64,000 nt of DNA from Moniliophthora roreri (lineage: Eukaryota; Basidiomycota; Agaricomycetes; Agaricales; Marasmiaceae): contig LATX02000200.1 of assembly GCA_001466705.2 (NCBI GenBank), positions 930,001-994,000 of the forward strand. The letters are read 5' to 3'. The translations under genes and the position numbers were made by a program. This document shows positions 25,668 through 37,241 of the stretch, piece after piece (position 1 is the first letter of the stretch; the number at the start of each line of letters is the position of its first letter). Under the pieces are notes generated by a model that searched no databases, was not told the DNA's origin, and was given only the letters and a program-made list of their open reading frames with translations.

Positions 25668-26252
25668 TATCTAGCTTATTAATTGCTCTGTAATCCTAGG
25701 AAACTTGTACTTGTAGGTTCCTTGCTTCACTTTGTAATGCCAGTGGATTGGACAGTTTCAACCTACGTATATATCTAATTATTTGTTACTGATGAGTTGA
25801 CGGACGGTACTGTCGATGAGCTTTGCCTTTTGTGAGTAACAAGAAGCCGACGGCTTTGCAATTCCCGCAGCCCGGTGCCCAACGTCTCTGGGAATAGGTC
25901 GATTTTCTCGATAGTGAACTCAGTGTGAAGCATGGGACATGGTTGTTTTTGGTCAGGGACTTCGGCTTTGTTCGTAAACAAACTTCGGTTTCTCTCACGG
26001 AGAAAGTTCGGGGAATACCTCAACGACGTCGACGCGTCGTAGATATGCATCGTTATCCGGCAGACAAAATTCTGAAGAATGTGAGGAAGTAAACTGGATA
26101 CAAGACATCCCGTAAAATGGTTAACAGTATACATACACGCTAATTCTCTAAATCTACAATTCCTAATTGAATTCAATGCTCGTATTGCATGTTAGCCGCA
26201 AACACTTATGTGCTTGACAACCCACAAGCTACAATGCGATGAGTCCCCGCTC
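25668..26252. other. Intergenic region between convergent genes
   Basis: The RhoGEF and the F-box gene converge here. The stretch holds their 3' flanks. Overlapping minus-strand open frames (25775-26176) have no recognisable features. Confidence 0.5.
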
Positions 26253-28028
26253 TCACCAAGCTCTGGCGCTACTCCTCACAACCACCAACTGTAAGCCGAC
26301 AGAGCCCGCTAAACGGATCTGGTCTTCCAGATCTTTTGGAAGGCCAAACTCCTTCCAACGACAACTAAACTCCAACTTGAGCGATTGAAGTGGCAACACT
26401 GGGCCACAAGGGAGCTCGGCAGCCCTCGATCGCGTTTTGATCATCCTAAGAAGCATTTCCACCACTTTCCCCATGGCCTGGACGGCATCTTGTTTCGATG
26501 CCGACGAGAAAGGCGCCACCCTAATCCTGAGTTTCAAATGTTGTAGTCTCCGGAAAGGTGTGAAGAACTGTTTCGGCTCTCCATTGGCATGCCTAGCAAA
26601 TGTCAGGAGAGCGAGCACGATCTCGGCTTTCTGATGCGAGACGCTGAAGTTCAAGGAATGAACGTCTTCAGCTGATTCAGAGAAGGGTACTAATTCGCTT
26701 GGACGGGGTACCCACGAGTCCGAAGTATGAAGAGTAACTTGTTTCAGCCCTTTGGTTGGAAGGTGACGAATGAATTGGGCGAATGTCGTTCGTCCCCATT
26801 CATTATAGAAATCGGCCGTGATCACCTCCAACGCAGGGAGCGAAAACACCCTGGACATGTGGCCGCAATCAACAGTGAATCTTCGCAGGCCAGGTAGCTG
26901 AATCGGGTCTATCAAACCGGCTTCTACGGGAGATTCCCATTGTCTAGTGTGCAGAGTGAGGTTGACGAGTTTGGGGAGCTGGGTGAGCAAAGGCATCTCC
27001 GTCCATGGCAGGCAAATCGTGAGTTTGGTTAGACGCGAAAAGTTGAACTTTGTGAGGAAACCCTGGTAAAGCTGAGCACGATCATTGAGGTTTAAAGTGA
27101 TCAATGGCGTCTCGACGAATGCGTCCGACTCGAAAGACTTGAGGGCCAAGTCTACATCCTCCAGGAGCGGCAAGGCACCTTTGACTGGTGCTAGCAACGA
27201 AGGCCAATCCGGAGTTCCACTCCCGCCGCAAGACAGCATATCGTGTAGCGTGAAACTCTTCCAGCGGTGAGCCTCTTTAATCAGTAGCTTGACACTTTCT
27301 ATAAATGCAGCTCTGCTCGTCTGGTTAGTGTCGTCCAGTTCGTCCAATTCATCGCTGAATCCGTCCACCTCGCGAGTGATTATCTTTACACTCAAAGGAA
27401 AGTTCTTTGAACGTAAGAGACAATCGGATAGAATGGATGGAGCATGTGGATGGATGTGTGGGAGGCAGATCGTGAGTTTGGTCCATCGGGTAGGCATTGC
27501 GGTGCTGATTATCGACCTCCACCGTCTGCAGACATGCCCCAACTTCCAAAGAGATTCAGGGATCTCGAACAAAACTCCGGTCCTTTCGAAGAAACGTTTG
27601 TTGGATGCCGGAACTGTCAACGAAAATTGGAGTATTTCGGTGATGATTTCTGTGGGGAGACGGCGAAATAGAGAAATGGTAGCTTTATGGTCATCGATAT
27701 AGCTTTGCGCGCTGTCCCGCATCCGACGCAAACGTGCTAATTCGACCTCGGCCTTGAAAATATGGCGATCAAGGCTGTGACGATATGATTTTGCGACCTG
27801 TATCGATTGACAGATATCCCGAACTTCATCTTCTTCTGGAAAGGTGTACACGTTCTCTGTGAGCAAATTGTTCACTGTCAAGGAGTATGATGGCAAGTCG
27901 TAATTTTCCGACACCGGTAGTGAATCATCCCCAACTTTGTCTTCTTCAAGCTGCTCTAGGAGCTTTTCGACGACTTTGTCAAAGAAGTCGGGAGAAAGCT
28001 TCGAAGTTGAAAGCCTGAGAAGATCCAT
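26253..28028 (-). CDS. F-box protein with leucine-rich C-terminus
   Basis: A single exon of 591 aa. Met at 28028 (MDLLRLSTSKLSPDF) was preferred; the frame stays open to an upstream Met at 28133. The N-terminal 110 residues hold a heptad-like helix (SLDRHIFKAEVELARLRRM). An F-box follows: LFRRLPTEIITEILQFSL, then LGHVCRRWRSIISTAMPTRW, the standard pattern for Agaricomycete F-box proteins. The rest has irregular leucine-rich repeats (FNFSRLTKLTICLPWTEMP, QLPGLRRFTVDCG). Known role of the family: substrate adaptor of SCF ubiquitin ligases, binding Skp1 through the F-box. The substrate is unknown. Such genes form large, fast-changing families in mushrooms. Confidence 0.88.
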   Translation of the reverse strand: MDLLRLSTSKLSPDFFDKVVEKLLEQLEEDKVGDDSLPVSENYDLPSYSLTVNNLLTENVYTFPEEDEVRDICQSIQVAKSYRHSLDRHIFKAEVELARLRRMRDSAQSYIDDHKATISLFRRLPTEIITEILQFSLTVPASNKRFFERTGVLFEIPESLWKLGHVCRRWRSIISTAMPTRWTKLTICLPHIHPHAPSILSDCLLRSKNFPLSVKIITREVDGFSDELDELDDTNQTSRAAFIESVKLLIKEAHRWKSFTLHDMLSCGGSGTPDWPSLLAPVKGALPLLEDVDLALKSFESDAFVETPLITLNLNDRAQLYQGFLTKFNFSRLTKLTICLPWTEMPLLTQLPKLVNLTLHTRQWESPVEAGLIDPIQLPGLRRFTVDCGHMSRVFSLPALEVITADFYNEWGRTTFAQFIRHLPTKGLKQVTLHTSDSWVPRPSELVPFSESAEDVHSLNFSVSHQKAEIVLALLTFARHANGEPKQFFTPFRRLQHLKLRIRVAPFSSASKQDAVQAMGKVVEMLLRMIKTRSRAAELPCGPVLPLQSLKLEFSCRWKEFGLPKDLEDQIRLAGSVGLQLVVVRSSARAW

Positions 28029-28599
28029 GGTCAATATAATGGATATCAAACATAGAAAGGAATCCAGTTGATAATCACCTTTTCCGTAGCCTAGGACGAT
28101 ACTCTGACATGGATAGTGGTGGTCAGCGGTCAACCGACGAGCACGCGTCGGTCATCGAACCGATAATTCCGGTAAATTTTCATGACCATCTTACCCAGTA
28201 TCCATAGATCTTCCTTTCCTATACTTTCGGTTATACCAACGAAAGAAAAGGCCTTCAAAGGGTCTTTGTCGTGTTCGTGGACAATGCCATCGGTGCCAAA
28301 GGTTTCCTCGAGAAGTTGGAAGAGATAAGTAAACGATTTCCGAATCATCTCTACTATATATTAAAAGTCTAAAAAATATCATTCAGATAGTCTACCGCTA
28401 TGCAATTTTGTGTACATGTGTGGAGGCACCTCAGAGCAATTGAGATGACGTACCCTTGGACGTACCACAAATACGCTTGTCTGCCCGTAGCAAGCGAGGG
28501 AACAACCACCAACCAACAATGCTACATCGTGGTAAACCTACACAATTCAATTGTCTTTGGATATCTTGCATGAGGCGTTTACTCTAGGTTTTCTGGCTC
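28029..28599. other. Intergenic region with one short open frame
   Basis: Upstream of the F-box gene. A 72-codon minus-strand frame (28130-28348) contains a few protein-like segments (VHEHDKDPLKAFSFVG) but no domain, and could be an upstream exon, a fragment or chance. Nothing else seen. Confidence 0.4.
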
Positions 28600-29060
28600 A
28601 AACAAGCTCGCCAGGCAATCATGCAAGCGCCGGCCATGGATATCGTGCATCATCCTGAACGCACTTATTCTTCAGATCTCTCGTCTCCGCGACACGGTCC
28701 CCGGAGAGTTCCTACAAGTTTGTCGACGATCAACTTGCTAGACTCGCCGATCATCTACTTTGTGATACATCAGTGACCGAATTGCTAGCAGTGAACTTTG
28801 AAAGAGATTTATGTACGGTTGTCAGACCTGTTGTCTTTGAAGGCCAACTATACATGAAACCTCTATGGAATATAAGCCAATCGCATTCTCAAGGTAGCTC
28901 GAACGCTGATGGTTTGCTTTGTAGGCCCCTTTTACTTTTTACCATTGACCCTCCAGTCTAACGCTGGCCTCTACGAAACCTCTTATCCGCCGACTACTGA
29001 TTGTTTCTTGCTCACGCACCATAGCTATATCACTTGCTACATTGTATCTTCGCCTTCATG
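28600..29060 (+). pseudogene. Decayed 3' fragment of the BED-like gene at 31575
   Basis: Aligns piecewise with 32480-33440: GGATATCGTGCATCATCC near the start, then CTCTCGTCTCCGCGAC, GATCATCTACTTTGTGATAC, and the fourth intron region (CAATCGCATTCTCAAGG to TGCTTTGTAGG). Large deletions and frame breaks remove any continuous product. It is the leftover of an extra tandem unit. Confidence 0.75.
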
Positions 29061-29500
29061 AACTATGCCTGTATTCGGATTAGCGAAGTCAAGTAGCGCC
29101 TGACAATTCTAAAAACAGGTGAACCGAGGAAGATTCTCCACTATAATACATATACACTTCCTGAACCAAGCAGGACTTTGTACAGTAGAGGTCCTGGCGA
29201 TGAAAGATGCAAGAACTTGAATAACAAAATGACATAATGCAACACGACGAGTGAGAGAGAACGACACAGCAAAGAGAAAACGAGAAAACAAGATGCAAAA
29301 ACGATGATTAAAAACGGAACATGCGAGTGATTGGAAGGGGCGGGCGAGGGAAGTAAAACGCGTAAACAGTTGTATGAGTGATGAGACAAGAACAGTGATC
29401 TGAAGGGGCGACTCAGTAAAAAGGACAATCGAAATATCTGAGTCAACGAACCTTTGTAAGCCTTAAAGATAGGGCAAGCGTACGTGGAAGATGAACGATC
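29061..29500. other. Intergenic region
   Basis: Downstream of the decayed BED-like fragment and of the TM gene (stop at 29501). Several Ser/Leu-rich minus-strand open frames overlap here but have no family features. Nothing convincing. Confidence 0.45.
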
Positions 29501-30095
29501 CTAAATGCCAGCGCGTCTTTGGAGTTCCGCATGGCATCGGCGTTGGAAATCTGATTCAACTTTGAACTAGCAGAGATATGAGAGAATTGGAGTAACAGAT
29601 CGCTGGTTGGTACGTACTTGAATCTCCTGCTCGAAGGTATTTGCAACGTTGTACCACGCACTGAGCTCGGGCACCAGCCGGGGATGAAAGCCGAGATAGA
29701 TGTACCACATTGATGATGCCAGTCCAAAGTTTCTCATCCGGATCTGAGAGGCACTGTACTCCAGTCTGCAGCAAGATGTGGACATCAGGATAGATATGGT
29801 GACGTGAGAGCAAGTACACGTACCCGATTTGCTTCATCTCCATAATCTGCCTCGTCTGCCCGACAAGTATCCCTTTCTCAACAGCATCTTGGAAAAGCCC
29901 ATAAACCTTCTTTTCCTTGGCTTCAAGCCCTGAGATGGTGATGCAAGGATACTGTGATCGGATGAGAAGCCAAAGTGCGCTAGCGATGGGGATCGTAAAG
30001 CCGAAGAGAAGAATGTAGACCAGGACGTTGTGAGAGTCGCCCACACCAATATCGGAGACTTGACGAGTAAAATCTTCTGGGGAGGGAATATACAT
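29501..30095 (-). CDS. Small one-TM protein, tandem copy A, function unknown
   Basis: Exons 30095-29824, 29765-29618 and 29566-29501 give 161 aa. One hydrophobic segment (VLVYILLFGFTIPIASALWL) lies near residues 25-45, after a short N-terminus MYIPSPEDFTRQVSDIG. The remainder is soluble and charged: AKEKKVYGLFQDAVEKGI, ELSAWYNVANTFEQEIQ, SDFQRRCHAELQRR. The paralogue at 30589-31206 supports the exon structure. Its promoter faces a truncated start of the BED-like gene on the plus strand, a relic of a divergent pair. No known domain was recognised. Confidence 0.7.
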
Positions 30096-30588
30096 TGAGA
30101 AGGGTTGACGATAAATAACGAACTTACCTGAACACTTTTATACCCCGAAATCACATCCTCTCCAGAAATGATGTTACAGCGCTGGTCAAGGTCGCTGGGA
30201 TGTTATTAACCGGTTAGATTAGGATCTTGAGGGTTATTAACGTTTGGAATCATTTCCACGACGCCAGATCAGATCGGGGTTGCACGGCCTTTGCACGGCG
30301 TCAACGAATGAAGCTGTTGCAAAATGTTAATAAGGGTTATTAACACTTATGTTATACATAGTGAAGGGTTAATTATCTATTGTCCGAAACCACCAAAATA
30401 AAAGTGATTCGCGCAGCAGCCTTCCCGTCATAAGTTGAGTTCCCTCCTCTTGAATCGTTCTCAAAGTCCCCCTCATCTCTGTCTCTCAATGCCTCGGTCT
30501 GAAGAATGGTCTAAAGAAACATCTCAGCAAAAGATTGACCGATACCCGGGATGACGAACCTTCACGACGAGGCCTACGAGTAGTCATG
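30096..30588. repeat. Tandemly duplicated divergent promoter, copy A, with truncated BED-like start
   Basis: This block matches 31207-31610: CTTTTATACCCC, TGATGTTA, GGGTTATTAACGTTT, CGACGCCAGATCAGATC and CCTTCCCGTCATAAGTTGAG occur in the same order. At 30489 an ATG starts a frame reading MPRSEEW, like MPRSKSEIW of the intact BED-like gene, but it stops after about 21 codons. Confidence 0.7.
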
Positions 30589-31206
30589 TTATATGTATTC
30601 TGAGAGCGACTCTGACTCCTCGGCACGTCTTTGGAATTCCTCATGGCAGCGACGCCGGATATCAGATTCGATTTTGAACTAGCGGAGACATGCGTCATGA
30701 GGGAGCTGGAGTAACAGATCGCTAGGTAGTACGCACTTGAATCTCCTTTTCGAGGGTATCTACATCGTTGTACCATGCACTGAGCTCGGGGACCAACTGG
30801 GGATGAAAGCCGAGATAGATGAACCACATCGACGATGCCATTCCTAGGTTTTTCGTCCGGATCTGAGAACTCCAGTCTGCATAAAGATGTCGAATTCAGT
30901 ACAGACACGGTAGCGTGAGAGCAAGTAAACATGCTCGATCTGCTTCATCTCCATATTCGCCATCGTCTGCCCGACGAGTATCCCTTCCTTGACAGCACCC
31001 TGGAAAAGCCCATAGACCTTCTTTTCCTTGGCTTCAAGGTCGGCGATGGTGATGCAAGGATACTGTAATCGGATGAGAGGCCAAAACATGCTAAGGATGA
31101 AAGTCGTAAAGCCGAAGAGAAGAATGTAGACCAGGACGTTATGAGAGTCGCCCACACCAGTATCGGAGACACGGCGAGCAAAATCATCTGGGGAAGGAAT
31201 ATACAT
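30589..31206 (-). CDS. Small one-TM protein, tandem copy B, function unknown
   Basis: Paralogue of copy A. Proposed exons 31206-30931, 30862-30737 and 30678-30589 give 163 aa. The TM segment is VLVYILLFGFTTFILSMFW. The donor used in copy A has changed from GT to GC here, and 8 bases next to the old acceptor are missing. Using the GT at 30930 and the AG at 30864-30863 restores the same frame (QIEH joined to IRTKNLGMASSMW). The C-terminus is extended (RAEESESLSEYI). Whether this splice is used is unproven; otherwise the gene is broken. Confidence 0.55.
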
Positions 31207-31574
31207 TGAGAAGGCTTGACGAGATATAACGAACTTACCTGAACTTTTATACCCCAAGGTCACATACTCTCCAGGAATGATGTTAGGGCACCGGTCAAAG
31301 GTCGCTGGGAAAGGTTGAGCACGTTAAGGGTTATTAACGTTTCAGAGTCAATTCCACGACGCCAGATCAGATCTAGATTGCACGACATCAACTGTTGCAA
31401 AGTGTCAGTAACACTTATGTTATACATAATGAAGGGTTAAATTACCTAAAGGTCCAAAATCGTACAAGTAGAAGCATAAATAATGATCTATGCAGCCTTC
31501 CTGTCATAAGTTGAGTCCCTTCCTCTTGAATTGTCACTGTCAACGCGAGACTCAACCTATAGCCCCCGACCTCG
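31207..31574. promoter_or_regulatory. Divergent promoter region, copy B
   Basis: Lies between the start codons of TM copy B (minus, 31206) and the BED-like gene (plus, 31575). It repeats the block at 30096-30488, including a CTTTTATACCCC word near the TM gene and a GGGTTATTAACGTTT word mid-way. It likely drives both genes; no specific factor site was identified. Confidence 0.5.
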
Positions 31575-33353
31575 ATGCCTCGCTCGAAATCCGAAATCTG
31601 GAATCACTTTATCGAAGGAGGAAAGCAGAATGGGTCCCATTACGAGGCATACTGTCGTTGGTGCATCGCGAAACGAGCATCGGCACAGCTTGGGGAGGAT
31701 GGGACGTTGCAGTTTCGAAAGACTGACCCATGGGTTATCACTGGTAAGTAGATTGACACTGTAACCCAAGGGTCGTGCTTACGGTCAAGCAGTCATGGCT
31801 CATATGCATCGCGAGAATGACGAAATGAAAAAGAAGGGCGAAAAGAATGATTCAATGAAGGGCGTAGTAACTGGAAAGAGGGAATCGATGGTTCCGCATA
31901 TTCTGAATTGTCCAAACGCGTCAGCAGCTGCAAAAGAATTAGCTCGGAAGCTCAAAGAAGGAGCAAAGGGGAACGGCAATACGAAGAAGCGGATGAGGGA
32001 AGAGGACACTGAGGATGACGAGGTGAAGAATCCAACAAAGAAGCGAGTACCACACACCAACTTGGTCCCAACCAAAATCAGTTTCCTCCGTGAACTCGAC
32101 ACCCCTTTCACCGACGTACAGGTTGAGGGCATTCGTGCACAACTTGAAAAGACGACTGTTTCTGCAAATCTCCCGGATGGATGGTTTGAGAATCTTGAGG
32201 TGATCAAGCTATTCAAGATGATTTATGAAACAGCCCGCGGTGTGATGCCATCGAGGCAGCAAGTTGGTGGTGGTGAGCTGCTACATGAAGTTGATGGTGA
32301 GGATGAAGAGATGGACGATGAGGATGAAGAGATGGATGATGGGGACGAAGAGATGAACGATGAGGCCAAAGATCGAGCGGAGCATTTCGCGTCATGGTAA
32401 ACTTCCATCCCCAAATTAGCGTGACTGACTGACGAATTATTCCAGGTACTGCAAGAAATCTGGAATCTTCCAACAAGCACTCATGCATGCTATGGATATC
32501 ATGCATCACCCCGAACGCATCAACCAAACCTTCTTCTACATCGAATGCGAGTTACACCCCGACCATGAGAATCGCGCCTCCGAAGACAAGTATCGTCTCA
32601 GAGAGACATTCATGGCACCTTTGGATGGCACCCTAGTGTATGAAGGCTATCAATATATGAAAGCCCTAGACAAGCAAGCCAAGTCAAGAGGGCATATTGG
32701 CGCTATATTCGTCGAAATGGTGGATGCGACCGATGTACATCACCCGGCAGTCCATAGGTGGCTATTGGCGATACCTTACTCAACGAAGGACGCACAGAAG
32801 ATTCTGGAAGACACGAAATGGGGGAATGTTTGGTGGGTGAGTGGATCTTCCACTTTGTACTTTGCGTTCGCATGCTGACACCCATTCCTTAGGCCTCTCG
32901 TCTCCGCGACATACTCGAGGTTCCAGAAAGTTCATACGAGTTTGTCTACGACGAACTTGCTAAACTTCCAGACCATCTACTTTGTGATACACCAATGACT
33001 GACTATCGATCAGTGAATCGTGAGAGGTTCCAGAATGACCCGAACTGCGAGTACTTCGATGGGGATCCGCAGTGTGACTATACTGGTAGACATATTGCCC
33101 TTGAAGAAGGCGACTATACATATGAATTAAACGTAAGTCAGTCGCATTCTCAACGCAGCTTGAATAGCGATGGTGTTCTTTGTAGGAGATGTTGACCTAC
33201 GACAGGCTGGCCAAACGTTGGCTTGAACATAACCAATCAGCTGGCCGACTACTATTCTTAAACGGGTTTTTGTACAAAGTACCCGGTCCTGAAGCCGGTA
33301 ATGGGGTCGTTTCGAATCGCTATAACCGTGTGGGAAGCTTCCAGTCACCGTGA
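31575..33353 (+). CDS. BED zinc-finger-like protein, multicopy fungal family, function unknown
   Basis: Exons 31575-31743, 31793-32396, 32446-32836, 32893-33132 and 33186-33353 give 523 aa. Exon 1 has MPRSKSEIWNHFIEGG then AYCRWCIAKRAS (CX2C); exon 2 has MVPHILNCPNAS (HX3C), the spacing of a BED finger as in hAT transposases and derived proteins. Further on are Lys-rich and acidic stretches (repeated EEMDDEDEEMDD), then HRWLLAIPYSTKDAQKIL, DYTYELN and a C-terminal end NRYNRVGSFQSP. No transposase catalytic core was recognised, so this may be a domesticated or truncated relative. Degenerate copies lie at 28600-29060 and 30489. DNA binding is inferred from the finger only. Confidence 0.7.
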
Positions 33354-33632
33354 TCATTGAAGCGACTCCGGATCTTCTACGAATCTGTCGGTCGGTTACT
33401 CACATATCCGTCATAGCTGTATCACTTACCACGTTTTATTTTTCTTCGCCTCCACGATCTATCTTACAAGTTGCGTTGCTTGTAGAGGTCAATGCGCTTG
33501 ACAAGTCGCTATCAAAGCTGGTACTTGGCACGAATTGCTAATTAAGTATGAATATTCTCTGCTACAGTGCAATACATTTGTTATTGGATACATAATAGCA
33601 AGTTTCAAAGATCATTCTACCGAAACGAACCC

Positions 33633-35076
33633 TTATCGCTGTCCGTACGCTTTGGTCTCGTATTTGCCTGTTCACCAGATATTATCAGCCCCCAGTCCCA
33701 TTTTCAGCGCATGAAAACGACTTACCCAAACCGACGATCACGTTCTGAGGTTCTTGTGGCTTGCCATCGAGGTAGTTCTCCAGAATGCTCTTTGTTCCAG
33801 CCGCATACCGCGCTTGGGCATCAAGAGTGGTTCCCGAGTAATGGGGAACCATTCCGTTACCGCCACCGAGAGGGTTTTTCATGGTGCGCCAGACGTGATC
33901 TTTGGGTGCTGGTTGGACGTTCCAAACATCACCTATTACAGCGTTATATTGATGAGAAAATGAAAGCGAATGTCCTTGTACCCACCAGCATAACCAGAAA
34001 TCTGTCCACTCGCAAGCGCACGAGCGATAGCATCTTTATCACAGATGGCACCACGAGCTGTGTTGACAATCCATGCTCCAGGCTTGAACTTGGACAAGAG
34101 CTTGTCGTTGATCAGTCCTTTCGTACCCTCGTGGAGAGGTGCGTTGATTGTGACAACGTCACATTGGGAGACGAAATCCTGACACGAGTTAACAAGCGTT
34201 GAAACTCGAATTATAAATAACATACCTCGAGATCCGCAACCCGACGAGCACCCAGTGCCTTTTCTGTAGCAGCTGGGAGAGAAGCGTAGTCGTAATAGAG
34301 GAGCTCCTTGGTGTTGAATGGTACCAATCTTTCCAAGATGCGACGGCCAATTCGTCCAGCTCCGATCGTACCGACAACCTTACCCTCCAGGTCGTATGCC
34401 TGGCGAGCAATGTCGGAAACTTGCCATTCACCGCGTTGAATCATCTGAAAGTATGTTAGCGGGAGCTCAAAACAGATCAGAGATCGCGTGTACCTCATGG
34501 GCTGGCACAAAGTTGCGGACCAAGAGCAACATGCTCATAACAGCGTGCTCCGCAACCGAGGTGACGTTGGAACCAGAAACTTCGAGTACTTGGATGTTAT
34601 GGTCGACGGCAGCATCGAGGTCGATATGGTCGGAGCCAACACCAGCGGTGATACAGATCTTGAGGTTTTTTGCCTGCAAAGCATGGCTTATCAGCGAAAT
34701 GAATAATTTGAGCATGTTAAGACGCACCTTTTGTATTAGATCTCGAGTAAGGTATCCAGGATGGAAAGGCGTCGTGATCAAGACTTCGGCATCTTCAATG
34801 TGTTTCTGGAAATCGCTGTCTGGTCCTTCCTTGCTGCTGGATACTATAGGGATATTATCAGGAACAAGTGTAGAAGGTAATGGACTTGACGCGTACCGAT
34901 GAATTCGTGTCCTCGAGCTTTCAACCACTCAGACAAGCCAAGCTAACGAGAGTGGTTTCAGTAAGAGTCCCAGCAATAACGAGCGAACTACGTACCTTGT
35001 TCTCCACAGTTCCCAGCAAACGAGGCTCTTGTTGAGCAGCTTTGAATCCATTATAGAGGATAGCGAGGACCTTCAT
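33633..35076 (-). CDS. FDH1: NAD+-dependent formate dehydrogenase
   Basis: Eight exons (35076-34996, 34942-34897, 34843-34728, 34673-34494, 34444-34226, 34178-33986, 33932-33726, 33667-33633) splice in frame to 358 aa, the usual length. Landmarks: [20 protein letters not shown] at the start, [32 protein letters not shown] (NAD-binding GxGxxG), [16 protein letters not shown] (catalytic Arg region), [15 protein letters not shown] and [13 protein letters not shown] (catalytic His), ending YETKAYGQR. It oxidises formate to CO2 with NAD+; in fungi it clears formate from oxalate, methanol or C1 metabolism. No mitochondrial presequence is evident, so it is probably cytosolic. Very secure assignment. 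Confidence 0.96.
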
Positions 35077-35988
35077 GATGATCTAGGTTGTTGATGTGTA
35101 GAAGAGTTGGAAGAGAATAAGAAAAATGCAGTCGAGTTCGAGTTGTGATGCTGAAGGACATTTTCTGAAGACCTTTTATACTAGAATTTTCTGCATGAGT
35201 CCAACCGATCTCGTCCGTTGAGTGAAGAAGGAAGCTGCGTTGACATCCTAGGATATTTTCGTGCGTCGATATTTTTGGACTCTAGGCACCCATACGGTTC
35301 AACTGGCATCTTCAATCAGAATGTGAGTGCATTCCGAATCTGCCCATCTCATGACCTCGGTGTAACTCTAGTCCATGCGGGAAGACTCGGAGGCTCGGAG
35401 GCTCGAAAGAGTCGGAAGGAGGGTATTGAGCGGGTTTGTGGATGACGCTGGGCAGAGAATCATGAATTTCCGATACCAGTTCGGAATGCTTGAAGAATTC
35501 TCACCCGAGTTCATTTCTGCCCTGGTATTTTCTTCGATTTTGCATGATCATACGACCTGCATGAATAGTGCTGCGGGTACGTGCCATCAAAGTGAAGGGA
35601 GAGTCAAGCAAGAGATCATCAAAAATAAACAAATCGCATGCATAACGCTTAGTCCAGCTTCATAGAAGGTACTGCACCACGACGAGACCATTCGATAAAG
35701 CAAATCTAAAATACATAAAATAAGAATACAGAGCTATGAAAATAACATTGCAAGTGGGTATACTTGTGTGTGCGTTGATGATAGAACAGAAGGGATACAG
35801 TGGTCTGATACAGGCATGGTGAAGGCGGAGACAAAAAGCATGGAAGATGTACATAATAAACTGCTATAGAATACGTAGAAGTTGATGAGGAAGCGGAGCA
35901 TGGGCATGAAAACATGGACCGAGAAAAGACAGTGAAAAGTTGGGTATACGTGTGTCCAGAGCAAGTGTCAAGACCGTCAAGGTCATCA
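35077..35988. other. Intergenic region, no gene seen
   Basis: Promoter side of FDH1 followed by the 3' flank of the Ser/Arg-rich gene. Short open frames at 35218-35665 and 35660-35964 have no splice-supported structure or domain. A short direct repeat GACTCGGAGGCTCGGAGG lies at about 35384. Confidence 0.5.
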
Positions 35989-37241
35989 TTAATTCATACC
36001 AAAGAGAGCCCTTGCCCTCCTCGCCAGACTCTTTTTCTGCGTCTTCTTCCCGTCAAACTCAGTAACATCAGCAGGAGCGCTCCCAACCTGCGCCCTCCGA
36101 GACGCCGTGTTTCTCGAACGTGCATGACTGTGCATACCAGCGGCCAATGCGGCGGCTTCAGCAGAAGTAGGCTCGAACGAATCTTCAAAGCCCTGTGATG
36201 ATAGGGTAGGCACAGTGTTATCCGAATGAAGTTTAAGAGGTGCCGGTCGACGACGACGCCTCCGCTCGCTCCTATCCGAGGTCTGTATTGGCCTGATAGC
36301 AGGTAGAGTGGTTCCGAGATAGGCCGAAGGTGAGGCTGGACGTACAATATATGCACCTTCCAGCTCTCGTTCAGTGGGTGTCATGCTCGTCACAGAGCCT
36401 CTCCGGATGGGATCTTCCGAATCGCCAATGGTAGGTGAATCTGGCTTAACACCAGTGAATTCAACCCAGGGAGAAGAAGGTGCTGAAGACGGAGGTGGCA
36501 AGAGTGCCTCGTACTCGGCACGCTCATCTTCATCGAGCCACATGATACCGTTCTCGTCCTTGTATACAGTATCGACAGCATTCCCGCTGTTACCCTTTGC
36601 ACGTTGCTGCATGAGCTTCTGTGCATTAGACTCGAGAGAGCCACCACCAGCAAACTGCATGAGCAGAAGCTCATTCTGGAGTGCGGGCGGAAGTGGAGGG
36701 GGGCTTTTGGGTTTGGATTTGATGGCAGAGAAAGATTTAGATTTAGCATGACCAGGTCGTTTCGCAGATGGTTTCGTGGGAGAGACGGATCCCGAACGTG
36801 ATCGTGATCNTTGTCAATCTTTGGAACGGGTTCTTCTGGCACTCGCGGAATACGGAACGGTGCAGGGGTCTCTGGTGTATGAGGTAGATGCACGAAGACA
36901 GAGGTGTAACCCCAATTCGTCAGGTCGACCTCGGATGGGAAATCCTTTGCAGTAGAAGGAGTCCTGTGTGCGGTTGAGGGTGTTGATATGAGATGTCCCA
37001 ATGAATTCGAGCTAGAACGAGCTCGACTGTGCGAAATGCGACCTGAAATGGACGGTCTACGACTCTGAGGAGTTATGGGAGCTGGTGAACCTGGTTGAAC
37101 TGTCAGAGCCCAATTCGTAATGGCAGTAAATGTAGAAGAGCGCCTGCGCCTTGGTTTTAGGTCGTGAACGTGAACGTCGTCGTCGGTGGGAGTGATAGGG
37201 AGGGGGAGAAGTACGTGAACTGGTGCGACCGGATGAGGCAT
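35989..37241 (-). CDS. Ser/Arg-rich disordered protein, function unknown; frame broken at an N
   Basis: Two long frames meet at the N at 36810. The upstream frame from Met 37241 has RRRRSSTFTAITNWALTV, ISTPSTAHRTPSTAK and LTNWGYTSVFVHLPHTPE. The downstream frame has SRSRSGSVSPTKPSAKRPG, PPPLPPALQNELLLMQFAGG, ENGIMWLDEDERAEYEALLP, TPTERELEGAYIVRPASPSA and ends KSLARRARALFGMN. Together they give about 418 aa if the N hides a 2-base gap. Basic and Ser-rich tracts suggest a regulated, disordered protein. A short intron at this point is less likely because no splice signals flank it. Confidence 0.6.

Noticed and set aside
28130..28348. 72-codon minus-strand frame upstream of the F-box gene
   Set aside because: No domain, no splice join to the F-box exon in a useful phase, and no paralogue in the window.
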